The notes: generated by a model from the sequence alone, not told the origin. Counted from the stretch's first letter, positions 9,801-16,896 are shown. The stretch: DNA of 64,000 nucleotides from Lysobacter sp. FW306-1B-D06B (GCF_038446665.1 NZ_CP151802.1:496001-560000); one strand, 5' to 3'. Numbers and translations are program-made.

Positions 9801-10787
9801 CGCCTCCGCCCCAGACCCCAACGCGACGGAAGACACCGAAAGGGCACGAGCCGAGTTGCCGACCGCGGAGGCGTATTCTGCGGACGCCTTGGTGCCTGCA
9901 CCCACAGCCACCGTGTTGATCTGGGAACTCTTCGCGTCGTAGCCTAAAGCAACCGCATTCGTCGCACTGCTCTGCGACAATGTGCCGATGGCGATGCCCG
10001 AGTTGGCTGCGGTTGCCCTTGCGCTTGTTCCCATCACGATCGCGTTGGAAGACGTCGCGTCGATGGCGTCGAAGGCCGTATAGTCAGCCGCGGTACCACC
10101 CACGATCGCAATGCCACCTGCGCCACGAACCGTCACCTCGTTTCCAAGGGCCACCGCGTTCGCAGCCAGCGCGTTTGTCTTCACGCCAAGAGCCGTACCA
10201 CCAGAAGTTCCGCCATTGGCTGCGGAGCTCGCACCAATAGCAGTGTCCCCCCAGGTAGCTGCATTGGCATCTGGGCCAACCGCGATCGCCCATCCGCCGC
10301 TGGCCGTGCTTCGATTACCAATGGCAATGGCCTCATCTCCTGTGGCAGACGTAACGGTATCGCCGATCATCAACGCCCGCTTCCCGGTAACGCGATCGTT
10401 GAGTACCAAGCGACCGCTGTTCACATAGAGTTCGCCGCCCAAGGACAGGGAGTCCGAGCCAGGCCCGCCTGTGGGGCCGAAGAAGAGGGCGCGCGTCGTC
10501 TGGGTAGCCGCATCGGTCATACTGCACGCGCTGGACGCTACCGTGGTGAGCGTAGGGGTCGCCGCGTCCGAGACATGCGAACAACTGCCGTCGGTACCGT
10601 CGTTGATGAAGATGCCATTGGCCGCCATAGCGCTGCCGGAAGCACCGATCGACACCAGAAGCGTTGCAGCCGAAGCGAGCATCATCTTCGCTGTGCGGGA
10701 CGCCTTCTTGCGACCTTTCGCGAACTCCGATGCGACCACCCATTGGCCAGTCTCGGTGTTCCATACGATTCGATAGATTGTGTTCAT
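3900..10787 (-). CDS. giant YadA-like trimeric autotransporter adhesin
   Basis: About 2295 residues. The start is at the ATG ending at 10787, which begins an ESPR extended signal peptide (MNTIYRIVWNTETGQWVVAS, then a Lys/Arg-rich stretch and a hydrophobic core). A very long left-handed beta-roll head follows, with dozens of YadA-head repeats (AxAIGxxAxAxGxxSxAxG pattern). Next come necks (VNVSQL/VNMSQL motifs), a stalk containing three near-identical 214-residue repeats, coiled-coil segments (NLDNRVTNIEGS) and a C-terminal four-strand anchor ending in the aromatic signature GIQW. It is expected to be inserted in the outer membrane through Bam as a homotrimer. It is the first gene of a three-gene operon and carries a shared upstream motif at 10863-10883. 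Confidence 0.95.
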   Translation of the reverse strand: MNTIYRIVWNTETGQWVVASEFAKGRKKASRTAKMMLASAATLLVSIGASGSAMAANGIFINDGTDGSCSHVSDAATPTLTTVASSACSMTDAATQTTRALFFGPTGGPGSDSLSLGGELYVNSGRLVLNDRVTGKRALMIGDTVTSATGDEAIAIGNRSTASGGWAIAVGPDANAATWGDTAIGASSAANGGTSGGTALGVKTNALAANAVALGNEVTVRGAGGIAIVGGTAADYTAFDAIDATSSNAIVMGTSARATAANSGIAIGTLSQSSATNAVALGYDAKSSQINTVAVGAGTKASAEYASAVGNSARALSVSSVALGSGAEAGQTRLAGTAAIAIGELAKAQGARATAIGQLSETDAVSADAIAIGTSAKAIGSPYGLAMGAGANAIGSGSIAFGYKAGSGTVASASTHDNFAMGTSAGQTVVGSYNQAQGVNSGQKVTGDNNIAIGHGAGNGVTASNTTAIGLVAQAASADAVAIGTRSAVENAASGIAIGVDASVVNASGGIAIGDNALALRTGGVALGEASRAAGATSTAIGSQTQANKDDSLALGNQVIVNAVGGIGLGGTGVTVEAVDVNSSYAVAIGGNAKAVNSSTSVALGFSAENNNTANGVAIGYKASAKSLVPGTTILNAVAIGSAATANASHSTAVGSGAAATGANSIAMGRGAQANALNTISIGTGNIVNGVNSGAIGDPSIINGTDSYSVGNNNTIAAGQSDVFAFGNNITSTVTNSVVLGSSSAATSAGTASSAGTTAYSRETINGNTYSYAGGVPVGVVSVGSVGSERRVQNVAAGLVASGSTDAINGSQLFATNQAIADAQTHYYSVNDGGIQRNNYNNDGATGANSLAAGANAAATASGSVAIGSAADASANDTVSIGRNTEATADMSTAVGAESRADAYGSVAVGFAYAGGEEASAFGYSAVATGTNSLAAGANAEAIYEADTAVGYSATAWGGQSTAIGSLAQSSGLASTAVGSDAFAGGADSTALGSMTWAEADGGVALGSESYALRAGMGTTGARERFSNTAIASTKGAVSVGQIGLERQITNVAGGTEATDAVNVRQLQAVADTAMTFAGNSGSVDKKLGQTLAIQGVGSTSGTYSGNNLRTEVDANGVLQLQMAESPKFGTVTINDGGTGKITGVANGEADTDAVNMSQLNEVNATASAGWNISAQGANGTNVAPGESVDLSNIDGNIVVAKSTADDNVTFDLADDLTIGGSITVGDTYIDGTSVTTTNLTATGDTYLGDNFSVVNNEAHYDGPITGDTSIVNKQYVDQSITQVVDTPITFAGNSGSVAKKLGETMAIQGVGSTTGEYSGNNLKTEVDANGVLQLQMAESPKFGTVTINDGGTGKISGVANGEADTDAVNMSQLNEVNATASAGWNISAQGANGTNVAPGESVDLSNTDGNIVVAKSTADDNVTFDLADDLTIGGSITVGDTYIDGTSVTTTNLTATGDTYLGDNFSVVNNEAHYDGPITGDTSIVNKQYVDQSITQVVDTPITFAGNSGSVAKKLGETMAIQGVGSTTGEYSGNNLKTEVDANGVLQLQMAESPKFGTVTINDGGTGKITGVANGEADTDAVNMSQLNEVNATASAGWNISAQGANGTNVAPGESVDLSNTDGNIVVAKSTADDNVTFDLADDLTIGGSITVGDTYIDGTSVTTTNLTATGDTYLGDNFSVVNNEAHYDGPITGDTSIVNKQYVDQSMTQVVDTPITFAGNSGSVAKKLGETMAIQGVGSTTGEYSGNNLKTEVDANGVLQLQMAESPKFGTVTINDGGTGKISGVANGEVSAASEEAINGSQLYAVSDSIVDHLGGDATVNPDGTITGPTYKIQGDTYTTVYNAFEAMDNELTTINNTLTTISSGGGIKYFHANSTAADSVAAGAESVAIGPNAVATNANSVAMGNGAAANHDNSVALGAGSVTTVGAQSGYQGAYVGPSNSTGEVNVGGRQITGVAAGSAATDAVNVSQLQAGVNYAITEANNYTDTKIGEVKTSIENLDNRVTNIEGSIGEVATNVTNLDNRVTNVEGDVSSIQAGASGMFQVSQEDNTVAPAPTGADSAAGGAGAVASGDRSTAVGNGATASGNNSVALGNGSVADADNTVSVGSVGNERTITNVKAGEKDTDAVNVSQLKEYTSSGVQYDKNPDGTTNYSSVTLAGGRDGPTTIHNVAAGTAPTDAVNVGQLQSGLTNVLNQANSYTDNRISQLQDDMWSIDRGYRGATASAMAMAGLPQAYLPGKNMLSVSAGGYQGEYGMAIGLSGVTDNGRWVYKGQASGNTTRDWGFSVGAGIQW
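5436..7560 (-). repeat. 642-bp tandem repeat in the adhesin stalk
   Basis: The same junction sequence (gatctttccggtgccgcc) recurs at 5436, 6078, 6720 and 7362, exactly 642 bp apart. This gives three full in-frame units of 214 codons plus a diverging partial fourth. The units differ at only a few bases (for example gccgctgatc versus gccggtgatc), which points to recent expansion or gene conversion. Copy number is likely variable between strains and hard to assemble with short reads. Confidence 0.95.
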
Positions 10788-10862
10788 AGTGATGCGCCTC
10801 GGCGCGGTTGCGCTTTCTGATTGGTTGGGAGGCGGCCATCGTAGGCAGCGCCCAGGAGCGAA

Positions 10863-10883
10863 GAAATGCAATAACTACGAAAG
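10863..10883 (-). promoter_or_regulatory. shared upstream motif, adhesin 1
   Basis: On the minus strand: CTTTCGTAGTTATTGCATTT, with its 3' end about 76 nt before the adhesin ATG. Nearly the same sequence (TTTCGTACTTATTGCATTC) precedes the NarL-type regulator at 41254. Variants precede adhesin 2 and two small genes. Proposed operator or promoter element. Confidence 0.5.
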
Positions 10884-11185
10884 CCTTCCGCGCCTCAGCG
10901 CAGGGCAGCACACGCAAGCCCCAGCAGGACAAGAAAGGTTCCAGGAAGCGGAGACTTGCAGTGGCCCTGGCCATGTCGGCGCTCGCTTGTTAGAACGGAT
11001 TCAGCCTCTCCAGCCTCTGCGGGTGGGAACCAGTGCGGCGGGAAGGACGGCAAGGAGGGCAAGGGGGCGAGCGCCTTAATGCGCCGGCGGGGCCTGCCGC
11101 CTTTGCGGCACTGTTTCGGGATTCGTTCCGGCATCCGATCGAGCAAACAGCCTCTATTCAGGCGCCATGCGCATGCGAGAGTGTC

Positions 11186-12169
11186 TGGAGTTACCAGCAT
11201 CTTGTGGACAAGGTCTAGCATCCGTGTGATCTGCGGGAGGCAAGCGCCATGTCCTCGAAGAAGGTTCCAAGCAGGACTCGACGGGCTTATCAGTTCATCC
11301 AGTCGCATCGGAATGAGTTCAGCATTCAGATGATGTGCCGGCTACTTGGTGTTGCTCGTGCCGGCTACTACGCCTGGCTTGATCATCCGGTGTCCGATCG
11401 CGCCCAAGAGGACGCTCGCCTGCTAGGTCTCATACCCGCATCCTTCACCGCCAGTCACGGGATCTATGGCGCCCCAAGAGTGCTGCAGGATCTGCGCGAA
11501 CGCGGTGAGTGCTGCAGCAAGCACAGGGTTGCACGCCTCATGCGCGAGAACGGCCCCCAGGCACTACACGGCTATCGCATACGTCATATCCCGGTTGCCA
11601 AGCCGAATGCATTGATCCCTAATCTGCTGCAGCGTCAGTTCACGGCGTCGAGGCCCAACGAGGCATGGGTGACGGACATCACCTACATCCGGACCTGGCA
11701 GGGATGGCTCTACCTGGCCGTCGTCGTGGACCTCTTCTCGCGCAAGGTCGTTGGCTGGGCCGTCAAGCCGACGATTCATCGAGAGCTGGTCCTGGAAGCT
11801 GTCTCGAAGGCCGTTCGTTCTCGGCGCCCCCGAAAGACCTTGATCCACTCGGATCAGGGAACGCAGTATGGAAGTGATGCATGGCGTCGCTTTTGCAAGG
11901 CCAACCATCTCGAGCCAAGCATGAGCAGGCGGGCGAACTGCTGGGACAACGCAGTCGCCGAATCCTTCTTCGGAAGCTTGAAGAAGGAGCGAATCAAGAA
12001 GCGCATCTATGCGGACCGCCAAGCGGCTGCCTTGGACGTATCCGAGTACATTGAGGGCTTCTACAATCCGATTCGTCGGCATAGCCACCTAGGTGGCGTT
12101 AGCCCCATCGAGTTCGAAGCGGCACATCGGCCCTGCCGCTCACGTGTCCACTAAATCCTGGTAACTCCA
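11186..12169 (+). mobile_element. IS3-type element, copy A (984 bp)
   Basis: It is bounded by imperfect terminal inverted repeats: left tggagttaccag, right ctggtaactcca, extending with mismatches to gtggaca. It carries a single transposase ORF. Copy B at 50180-51163 has the same length and ends in the same orientation. No clear target-site duplication is visible at either copy. An IS3-type orfA is absent, which is unusual for the family. Confidence 0.85.
11249..12154 (+). CDS. IS3-family transposase (orfB-like, rve domain)
   Basis: 301 residues. An N-terminal HTH_21-type region (RLLGVARAGYYAWLDHP, then SHGIYGAPRVLQDL) is followed by an rve-type DDE catalytic core. The catalytic residues appear in order: Asp in WVTDITYI, Asp in HSDQGTQYGS and Glu in NAVAESFFGSLKKE. 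It encodes strand transfer of the 984-bp element. Copy B at 50243 differs at only a few residues (GLIPASF versus SLIRASF, ECCSK versus ESCSK, GPQ versus GLQ). Without an OrfA partner it may act alone, or be mobilised in trans. Confidence 0.92.
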   Translation: MSSKKVPSRTRRAYQFIQSHRNEFSIQMMCRLLGVARAGYYAWLDHPVSDRAQEDARLLGLIPASFTASHGIYGAPRVLQDLRERGECCSKHRVARLMRENGPQALHGYRIRHIPVAKPNALIPNLLQRQFTASRPNEAWVTDITYIRTWQGWLYLAVVVDLFSRKVVGWAVKPTIHRELVLEAVSKAVRSRRPRKTLIHSDQGTQYGSDAWRRFCKANHLEPSMSRRANCWDNAVAESFFGSLKKERIKKRIYADRQAAALDVSEYIEGFYNPIRRHSHLGGVSPIEFEAAHRPCRSRVH

Positions 12170-12386
12170 AAAGTGTTCCCAAGGCAGCCGAAATTAGGAG
12201 CGGGCTGTATTTCGAGCGCGTGGAAGACGCCGTCCCGCCGTCATCCGTCGCACCACGATCCCAAGCCCTCTAATTCGTTGTGCTGTCGAAAGGAGAGCAG
12301 CGACGCTTCGCGGGCTTGCATAGTGGCTGGTCCGGAGCACTTTGGTATGACGACTGCAGTCCTTGGGAGCAGGTCTTTGCACCAAC

Positions 12387-13280
12387 TCACCTGACTACGC
12401 CACGCTTCTTCCTAGCGAACAACTTACCGATCATCGCAAAGAGGGCAACGAAGGCCAGGGCGACGAGCTTCCAGGCTTTGAGCAGAACCAACGCAAGCTT
12501 TCCGAACAGCCCGGCCTTAGCTGCCAGCCCACCGCCCACCAGCGCGGCCAATCCGTACGTCGCAAGCTTGTCGCTGCTTTCGTTGTAGTCCGCATAACGC
12601 GCACCCCGTTCAAACTCCACGTTCTGCAGAAGCTCAGACATGCCCCGTCGCACTGCGGGCAGATCATCCATCGATGCAACGGCGTTGAGGCCGAGATACC
12701 CTCTGCGACCAAGCACACGAATGTCGTAGTTGAGGGTGTTGATGTCTGCGTCCGCTGCCTTCAGCTCCTTGGCCCAGTAGAGCTTCTTCCCGACATCGTC
12801 GTATCGGGGCTCCTCGGCCCAACCGATCAGGTGCAGGGTTTCATACCCTTCTTCCGCACGCGCCTCATTATCCTTTACGTCGTCACTCTTCAGATCCGCC
12901 ATCAGCTCGTCGTAGTCAATGCTGGCTGCATCCTTGTCGGTGATGTAACCATCGTCACTGTACGTGACCACGGCCGCCCACGAGTTCTCATCGGTGAGTG
13001 GAACGTCTTTGGGGACGACCATGCCAAGCACTGAGTCATCCGGAGGGTTGCCCCATAGCCGCTCAAGCACCTTCCGCGCGTCAGCTTTTTCCAAGTAGTG
13101 GAAGTTCTCACCAAGGCGCATGCGCGCGTTGGCTGACGGAACTTCGATGTGACCGTCCCGGAAGTGCAGCGAGGCCACGATGGCGGAGTCCGATGGCCCC
13201 TCCTCGCCCGCAGCGGGGGTTGCGGTGGCAATGGCGGGTAGCAGGAGAATGGCAAGGATTGCGAGCTTTCTTAGAGGCAT
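12387..13280 (-). CDS. DUF2167 family membrane-anchored protein
   Basis: 297 residues. It has a cleavable signal peptide (AILAILLLPAIATATPA) and a periplasmic domain typical of DUF2167 (ENFHYLEKADARKVLERLWGNPP, VVTYSDDGYITDKDAASIDYDELM, LHLIGWAEEPRYD). Two closely spaced C-terminal hydrophobic helices follow (YGLAALVGGGLAAKAG; VLLKAWKLVALAFVALFAMIG), ending in a basic tail. No function is established for the family. The gene is isolated, just downstream of the IS3 element, and is transcribed towards it. Confidence 0.85.
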   Translation of the reverse strand: MPLRKLAILAILLLPAIATATPAAGEEGPSDSAIVASLHFRDGHIEVPSANARMRLGENFHYLEKADARKVLERLWGNPPDDSVLGMVVPKDVPLTDENSWAAVVTYSDDGYITDKDAASIDYDELMADLKSDDVKDNEARAEEGYETLHLIGWAEEPRYDDVGKKLYWAKELKAADADINTLNYDIRVLGRRGYLGLNAVASMDDLPAVRRGMSELLQNVEFERGARYADYNESSDKLATYGLAALVGGGLAAKAGLFGKLALVLLKAWKLVALAFVALFAMIGKLFARKKRGVVR

Positions 13281-13463
13281 GATCTGCGAAGTAACCGTTA
13301 TCTTTGAGCGATGCGTTGACGATCGTTCCGCGTCATCGCGCGGGGCGGATTTGTAGTTATCCAGGAACTACTGGCCGCCATGATGCGGGAACGAGGATCG
13401 CCCAGACCATACAAGTATTCGTATTCGGTGAATCCCTAAGCTTAGATCGCCCGCCGCTTCAAC

Positions 13464-13482
13464 TTTTCGTATGGAGTGTTCC
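13464..13482 (+). promoter_or_regulatory. weak match to the shared TTTCGTA motif
   Basis: TTTTCGTATGGAGTGTTCC keeps only the left half of the motif found before the adhesins. It lies about 110 bp upstream of a strong terminator with no convincing ORF between them. It could belong to a small-RNA promoter. Confidence 0.25.
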
Positions 13483-13484
13483 TG

Positions 13485-13627
13485 GATTGCAAACGACAAT
13501 GCTGCGGCTTGCGTAGACGCAGTTGTGCAAGCACCCGTTGGCGTAAGCACGATCCTGCAAGCCGGGATCCTTGTACAACCACATGCGGCCAGGGCGCGGC
13601 GCGGGTAGCGCCGCGCCCTTCTTTTGT
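13485..13627 (+). ncRNA. candidate small RNA
   Basis: This intergenic stretch ends in a strong intrinsic terminator and has a motif-containing upstream region. Its only ORFs have no ribosome-binding site or protein-like composition. The inner part contains further short complementary segments (gcaagccgggatcc..., ggttgtacaagg). No known RNA family was recognised. The 5' end is a guess. Confidence 0.35.
13591..13627 (+). terminator. strong intrinsic terminator
   Basis: A 12-bp perfect stem (agggcgcggcgc / gcgccgcgccct) with a 5-nt loop is followed by tcttttgtct on the plus strand. No plus-strand protein gene upstream explains it. Confidence 0.8.
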
Positions 13628-13846
13628 CTGCGTCATTGACCAAGGGGTGCATCGATTCCGGCCGGTAACCCAGCTGAGGGCTCGTTGATCTCGGGCCGTT
13701 AGCACCTAGTTGGCGCCTGCTAGTCGTGTCTTCGTAGTCTGCGAACTGCGCGCCAAACTTGCCGGATGAACTTCAGTGCCTGACGACTGCGGCGACACTG
13801 ATCGAAAGTCAGCATGGCTGGGGCGGGCCATTCTTCTCGTGATTGT

Positions 13847-14134
13847 TCACGGCGACCTTCGGCTGTTGTTGATGTTCTGCTGCTTGTCAGGGCCAAGTCG
13901 CTGCGGGGCTGGTTGCTTCGGCTTGATGAGCCCCCTCTCGACTGCGGCGAAGTAGATTGAAATATCTGTCCTCACGCTTAACTTCCTCGCCAGTTCCGAT
14001 CGATACTTTCCTGCAGTTTGCCTGGGCAGGTTCAGCTCATAGGCGATCTGCTTCATCGCCAGACCCCGCACCAACCCATCGAGAACCTGCCTCTCTCGCC
14101 ACGTCAAGTTCGTGCAGTTGGACGTCCACATCAT
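13847..14134 (-). CDS. short LuxR/GerE-type HTH protein
   Basis: 95 residues from the ATG ending at 14134. The GerE HTH occupies about residues 8-72 (LTWRERQVLDGLVRGLAMKQIAYELNL, TAGKYRSELARKLSVRT). A short Pro/Gln-rich tail follows. There is no receiver or ligand-binding domain in this frame. The ATG overlaps the TGA of the preceding 71-residue ORF (ATGA), which suggests translational coupling, or alternatively a frameshift splitting a longer regulator. Confidence 0.7.
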   Translation of the reverse strand: MMWTSNCTNLTWRERQVLDGLVRGLAMKQIAYELNLPRQTAGKYRSELARKLSVRTDISIYFAAVERGLIKPKQPAPQRLGPDKQQNINNSRRSP

Positions 14135-14346
14135 CTTTCGCTCAGCCCGGACTTCGCTCGACCGTAAACTCGCCCCTGGAAAAGGTACGCTGCGTCGAGC
14201 TGCCCGTGGGCCCCACCATCCAGAACTTCGATGAGCCCACCCCTTAGGTGGAACTCCTCCATAGACTCTGTCGCAGCGCAGCCCGGCGCCCCTTTTGCGT
14301 TGCATTGAACGGACTTGCAGGTCCCGGGCAGAAGTAGCTCCTTCAT
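14131..14346 (-). CDS. small ORF overlapping the LuxR-type gene
   Basis: 71 residues, not recognised as any family. The second half (MEEFHLRGGLIEVLDGGAHGQLDAAYLFQGRVYG) looks protein-like and may be a small sensory or decayed regulator domain. Its stop overlaps the start of the HTH gene by ATGA. It is either the real first gene of a two-gene unit or the N-terminal half of a frameshifted regulator. Confidence 0.4.
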   Translation of the reverse strand: MKELLLPGTCKSVQCNAKGAPGCAATESMEEFHLRGGLIEVLDGGAHGQLDAAYLFQGRVYGRAKSGLSER

Positions 14347-14426
14347 GGCTCGACTTGCCTCTTGGCGCTAAGCATCAGAGGGCCGTCGGCGAAGGCAGTC
14401 CGAAGGTCACGGCGCGCGAATGCGGT

Positions 14427-14455
14427 CACCGGACCCCGAGATCCGGGGTCCGGTG
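14427..14455. terminator. perfect 12-bp hairpin downstream of the DUF805 gene
   Basis: caccggaccccg and cggggtccggtg pair perfectly around a 5-nt loop. It lies 12 bp beyond the DUF805 stop codon. There is no T-run on either strand, so it may be a processing or Rho-associated hairpin. Confidence 0.5.
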
Positions 14456-14466
14456 CCTCGGCGACG

Positions 14467-14817
14467 TCAGGCCGACTGCGCCTTCGGATTGGCGCCGTAC
14501 GCATTGGAGCCTGGCATGCTGTTCTGGACGAACAGGAAAAAGTTGTAGAAGGGAATTAGCATGAACCAGCCGCTCTTCCCAATGTCGTGAAGCCTCCGCG
14601 CCGAGACTGCCAAGAGGGGCATCAAGAAGATCAGAGAGACAGCGCCTGAGACCAAACGGATAGCGGCTGCCCCCGCCACAAGGGCAACTCCCAACTTCAC
14701 AGCTACGCTGATTGCCCAGACGATCATCACAAACCACCAGAACTCGCAGCGTCGAGCGCGACCGCTGAACTTCGTGTACTGCTTGAGGCACTTGATAAAC
14801 CAGTTGATACCGTTCAC
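14467..14817 (-). CDS. DUF805 family inner-membrane protein
   Basis: 116 residues with the DUF805 signature: FSGRARRCEFWWFVM near the N terminus and ARRLHDIGKSGWFMLI in the second half. There are about three or four hydrophobic helices. Function is unknown; family members often sit in stress or envelope contexts. The ATG ends at 14817, and the gene is transcribed away from the lipoprotein gene at 14876. Confidence 0.88.
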   Translation of the reverse strand: MNGINWFIKCLKQYTKFSGRARRCEFWWFVMIVWAISVAVKLGVALVAGAAAIRLVSGAVSLIFLMPLLAVSARRLHDIGKSGWFMLIPFYNFFLFVQNSMPGSNAYGANPKAQSA

Positions 14818-14875
14818 TTCACTTCCTATCTAGAGACAAACCGCTTCAGATCTCGGGACCTTCTCTGCTACTGCA

Positions 14876-15415
14876 TTACTTTGCGTTGATCGATACGGAG
14901 TCGAAGATCGCCTTGGCGCTATTCCTGACGTCGTCCGCCTTCGATTGCGGGCCGAGCACTTGGATGCTGGCGAGCTTGTCGCCGATCACGCCCAGAGCCA
15001 TAACCATGTGGACGTCGACGCCGTTGTTCTTCATCGACACTTCGACCGTCTTGGCAGGGTGCTCACCAAACTTGACATCACCCTTCGCGACAACTTTCAT
15101 CGCGGCATCCATGTTCTTCAGATTTGCCACCGTCTGATCGAGGAGCGAGGCTGAATCACCGCCCGGCGACGTGCCACCCACGAGGGTGACGCTTCTTGCG
15201 TTGTCGCCATAGACGGAGGCGCCACCTTGTTCCATGGCGAGGCTGAGATCTGCCGGAATGCGGACAGTCATCATGCCGCCCAGAAGTTTGACGCTCTGGG
15301 TTGCCTGCACGGCAGCTTCTTCCGCCTGCTTGCCGGCCTGAGGGCCATCCTTGCTGCAGCCGATTAGGAGTACCGACGCAATCGCGGAAGAGGCAATGAT
15401 GTGATGAAGTTTCAT
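14876..15415 (-). CDS. lipoprotein of unknown function
   Basis: 179 residues from the ATG ending at 15415 (MKLHHIIASSAIASVLLIGC). The lipobox LIGC indicates lipid attachment. The mature part holds an alpha/beta domain (MTVRIPADLSLAMEQGGASVYGD, PAKTVEVSMKNNGVDVHM, KADDVRNSAKAIFDSVSI) of the kind found in conserved envelope lipoproteins. I do not recognise a named family. An upstream in-frame start (15445) is less likely because it would put a charged segment before the signal. Confidence 0.8.
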   Translation of the reverse strand: MKLHHIIASSAIASVLLIGCSKDGPQAGKQAEEAAVQATQSVKLLGGMMTVRIPADLSLAMEQGGASVYGDNARSVTLVGGTSPGGDSASLLDQTVANLKNMDAAMKVVAKGDVKFGEHPAKTVEVSMKNNGVDVHMVMALGVIGDKLASIQVLGPQSKADDVRNSAKAIFDSVSINAK

Positions 15416-15553
15416 AGAGAAGACACGTGTTGAATGGAGTCGCAAAGGCTAGGGTCTCCGACCTGCAGCGGAAATCCGAAAGATCCGAATTGCCCGCGTC
15501 AGGTTGCCCGAGTCGTGCGACGTTTCGCACCCACACCGCACCGCATTGAACGA

Positions 15554-15580
15554 GGGCGCGCTACGTTCAGTAGCGCGCCC
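15554..15580 (-). terminator. 11-bp perfect hairpin
   Basis: gggcgcgctac and gtagcgcgccc pair around the loop gttca. It lies 54 bp downstream of the DUF4019 fragment's stop on the minus strand and was probably that gene's terminator before it was truncated. Confidence 0.55.
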
Positions 15581-15634
15581 CATCAACGGAAAGGCGGATC
15601 ACACACGTGGAAGCGCCAGGACTCCGCACGGGTG

Positions 15635-15790
15635 TCAACCGGACACGTATCCGACAAATCGCCAAACGCCATCGTCGTCCAACCTGAAGGACACAGTTTC
15701 GCGACCCGTGCCACCTTCAGCGTTCCGGACATCAAGCTCTACCGTCGCGTAGATCCTGGCCGGAACCTGCTCAAATTGATGCTTGGCCAT
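15635..15790 (-). pseudogene. DUF4019 gene, 3' fragment
   Basis: About 50 codons (ARIYATVELDVRNAEGGTGRETVSF, RLDDDGVWRFVGYVSG) match the C-terminal half of the DUF4019 proteins at 2484 and 53408. The 5' part is replaced at about 15770-15800 by recombinase-derived sequence on the other strand. This gene was therefore cut by the arrival or deletion of the mobile island, and its breakpoint marks the island's left edge. Confidence 0.75.
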
Positions 15791-16362
15791 AAGGATCTCG
15801 CAACTACGCGCGCCTATGGGTTTCGCCACGCGGGTCGGCAAGATCCCATCGGTTGGTGGCGGAGGTTGTTGAGGATACGTTCGAACAGATTCTCCGCACT
15901 CGTACATGGATACCGAGCTTGACTCGTGCAAAGATTGAGGGAGTGAATGTCACTCCTGAGGCGATGCAACGTCTGGATGAGTATCGCAAACGACGAACCT
16001 ATGCAGGGGCACTCTGCAAGGACCCGCTTCACCCTCCGGGGCCCATTGATCCCACTCATCCCCAAGACGGCCGAGCTCGCTGTGTGCAAGGACACCTCTG
16101 TGTTGCGCGCGCGTGCCCGCAAAGTGTCGTACTGCGCGACAGCGTGAGCGACATCTGCAAGACGGTCGCTGAACTGGAGTGGCGACAACGCCACACTGGA
16201 ACGGTGCGCTTCTCAGTCGGAAGCGAAGCGGATGACTTGCTCTTTCTCCGTAAGACCCTTGAGCAATAGCCCATACACGAGGTAGAGGAGCACATGACAC
16301 TCTGGCGGTCCAGAATCGAGAATGGGGAGCATATTCCGATCCAGTTCGGGGGCGTCCACTGA
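15767..16362 (+). pseudogene. tyrosine recombinase (GMT-integrase-like), decayed C-terminal part
   Basis: A segment (LLKLMLGHKDLATTRAYGF) carries the LGH...TTxxY end of a tyrosine-recombinase catalytic domain. After a frameshift near 15840 the frame continues VAEVVEDTFEQILRTRTW...PEAMQRLDEYRKRRTYAGALC...RCVQGHLCVARACP, then VAELEWRQRHTG. An in-frame TAG at 16267 interrupts it. The frame resumes as EEHMTLWRSRIENGEHIPIQ and stops at 16360-16362, where TGATG overlaps the next start. Most of the enzyme, including the N-terminal domains, is gone. From memory of the family, the long Cys/His-containing tail is typical of gamma-mobile-trio-type integrases. Confidence 0.65.
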
Positions 16363-16896
16363 TGTCAACTCAAGCCTCAGCTGTTGCCCAGATCAGCTTC
16401 GATGGAGATGTAATCAGCAACCAAGTTCTGTTAACCACAGGAATCGAACCAAGAGACTTGCGGGACGCAGACCGAGATCAACTGTTGTCCTTTCAAACGC
16501 AACTCTTAATGGACGATGAGTGGGGCATACCCTCGAAACTCCGGGCGCCTGTCAATGGCCGAGGTATGTCGCCGTGCAAGCGTGCACTCAATTACTATGC
16601 AAGGCTCGTCCCATCGCGGTACGCGCGAGAAGATTCTCTCGTGGCTGGAGCGGTTCTCTCCACCGATCACCAAAGGCGCCAGTATCGAGGAGCCGACAGC
16701 AGCCTCGTTACATGAGCAAGTTCGCTTGCTCTCTGCACAGCTTCAATCCATGTACCAGCTTGAGATACCGCGGCGTGATAGCGAACTGCGAGACCTTCGC
16801 GCGAAAGTTGAATTGCTAGAAGCAGATAACATTAGATTGAGGGAGCAAGTTTCCCAAGGCCGGATAGTGCGGATGCCCACCAAACGTAAGCCGTAG
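16362..16896 (+). pseudogene. partner gene of the recombinase (GmtX-like), frameshifted
   Basis: The ATG at 16362 overlaps the recombinase stop (TGATG). The first about 55 codons (ISFDGDVISNQ...TQLLMDDEWGIPSKLRA) are in one frame. The second part is in the +1 frame from about 16540. It begins with a HTH-like piece (MAEVCRRASVHSITMQG, TREKILSWLERF) and ends in a coiled coil (LHEQVRLLSAQLQSMYQLEI, LRDLRAKVELLEADNIRLRE). The intact length would be about 178 residues. Size, position and coiled coil recall GmtX of gamma-mobile-trio islands; this assignment is an inference. Confidence 0.5.

Noticed and set aside
10863..10890. HrpX-type PIP box (TTCGB-N15-TTCGB) before adhesin 1
   Set aside because: The two TTCG words are 14 nt apart here and the second is absent at adhesin 2 and regulator 1, so the shared motif is something else.
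11170..12185. Target-site duplication around IS3 copy A (agtgt near both ends)
   Set aside because: The agtgt words are not directly adjacent to both inverted-repeat ends, and copy B shows no duplication, so this is probably chance.
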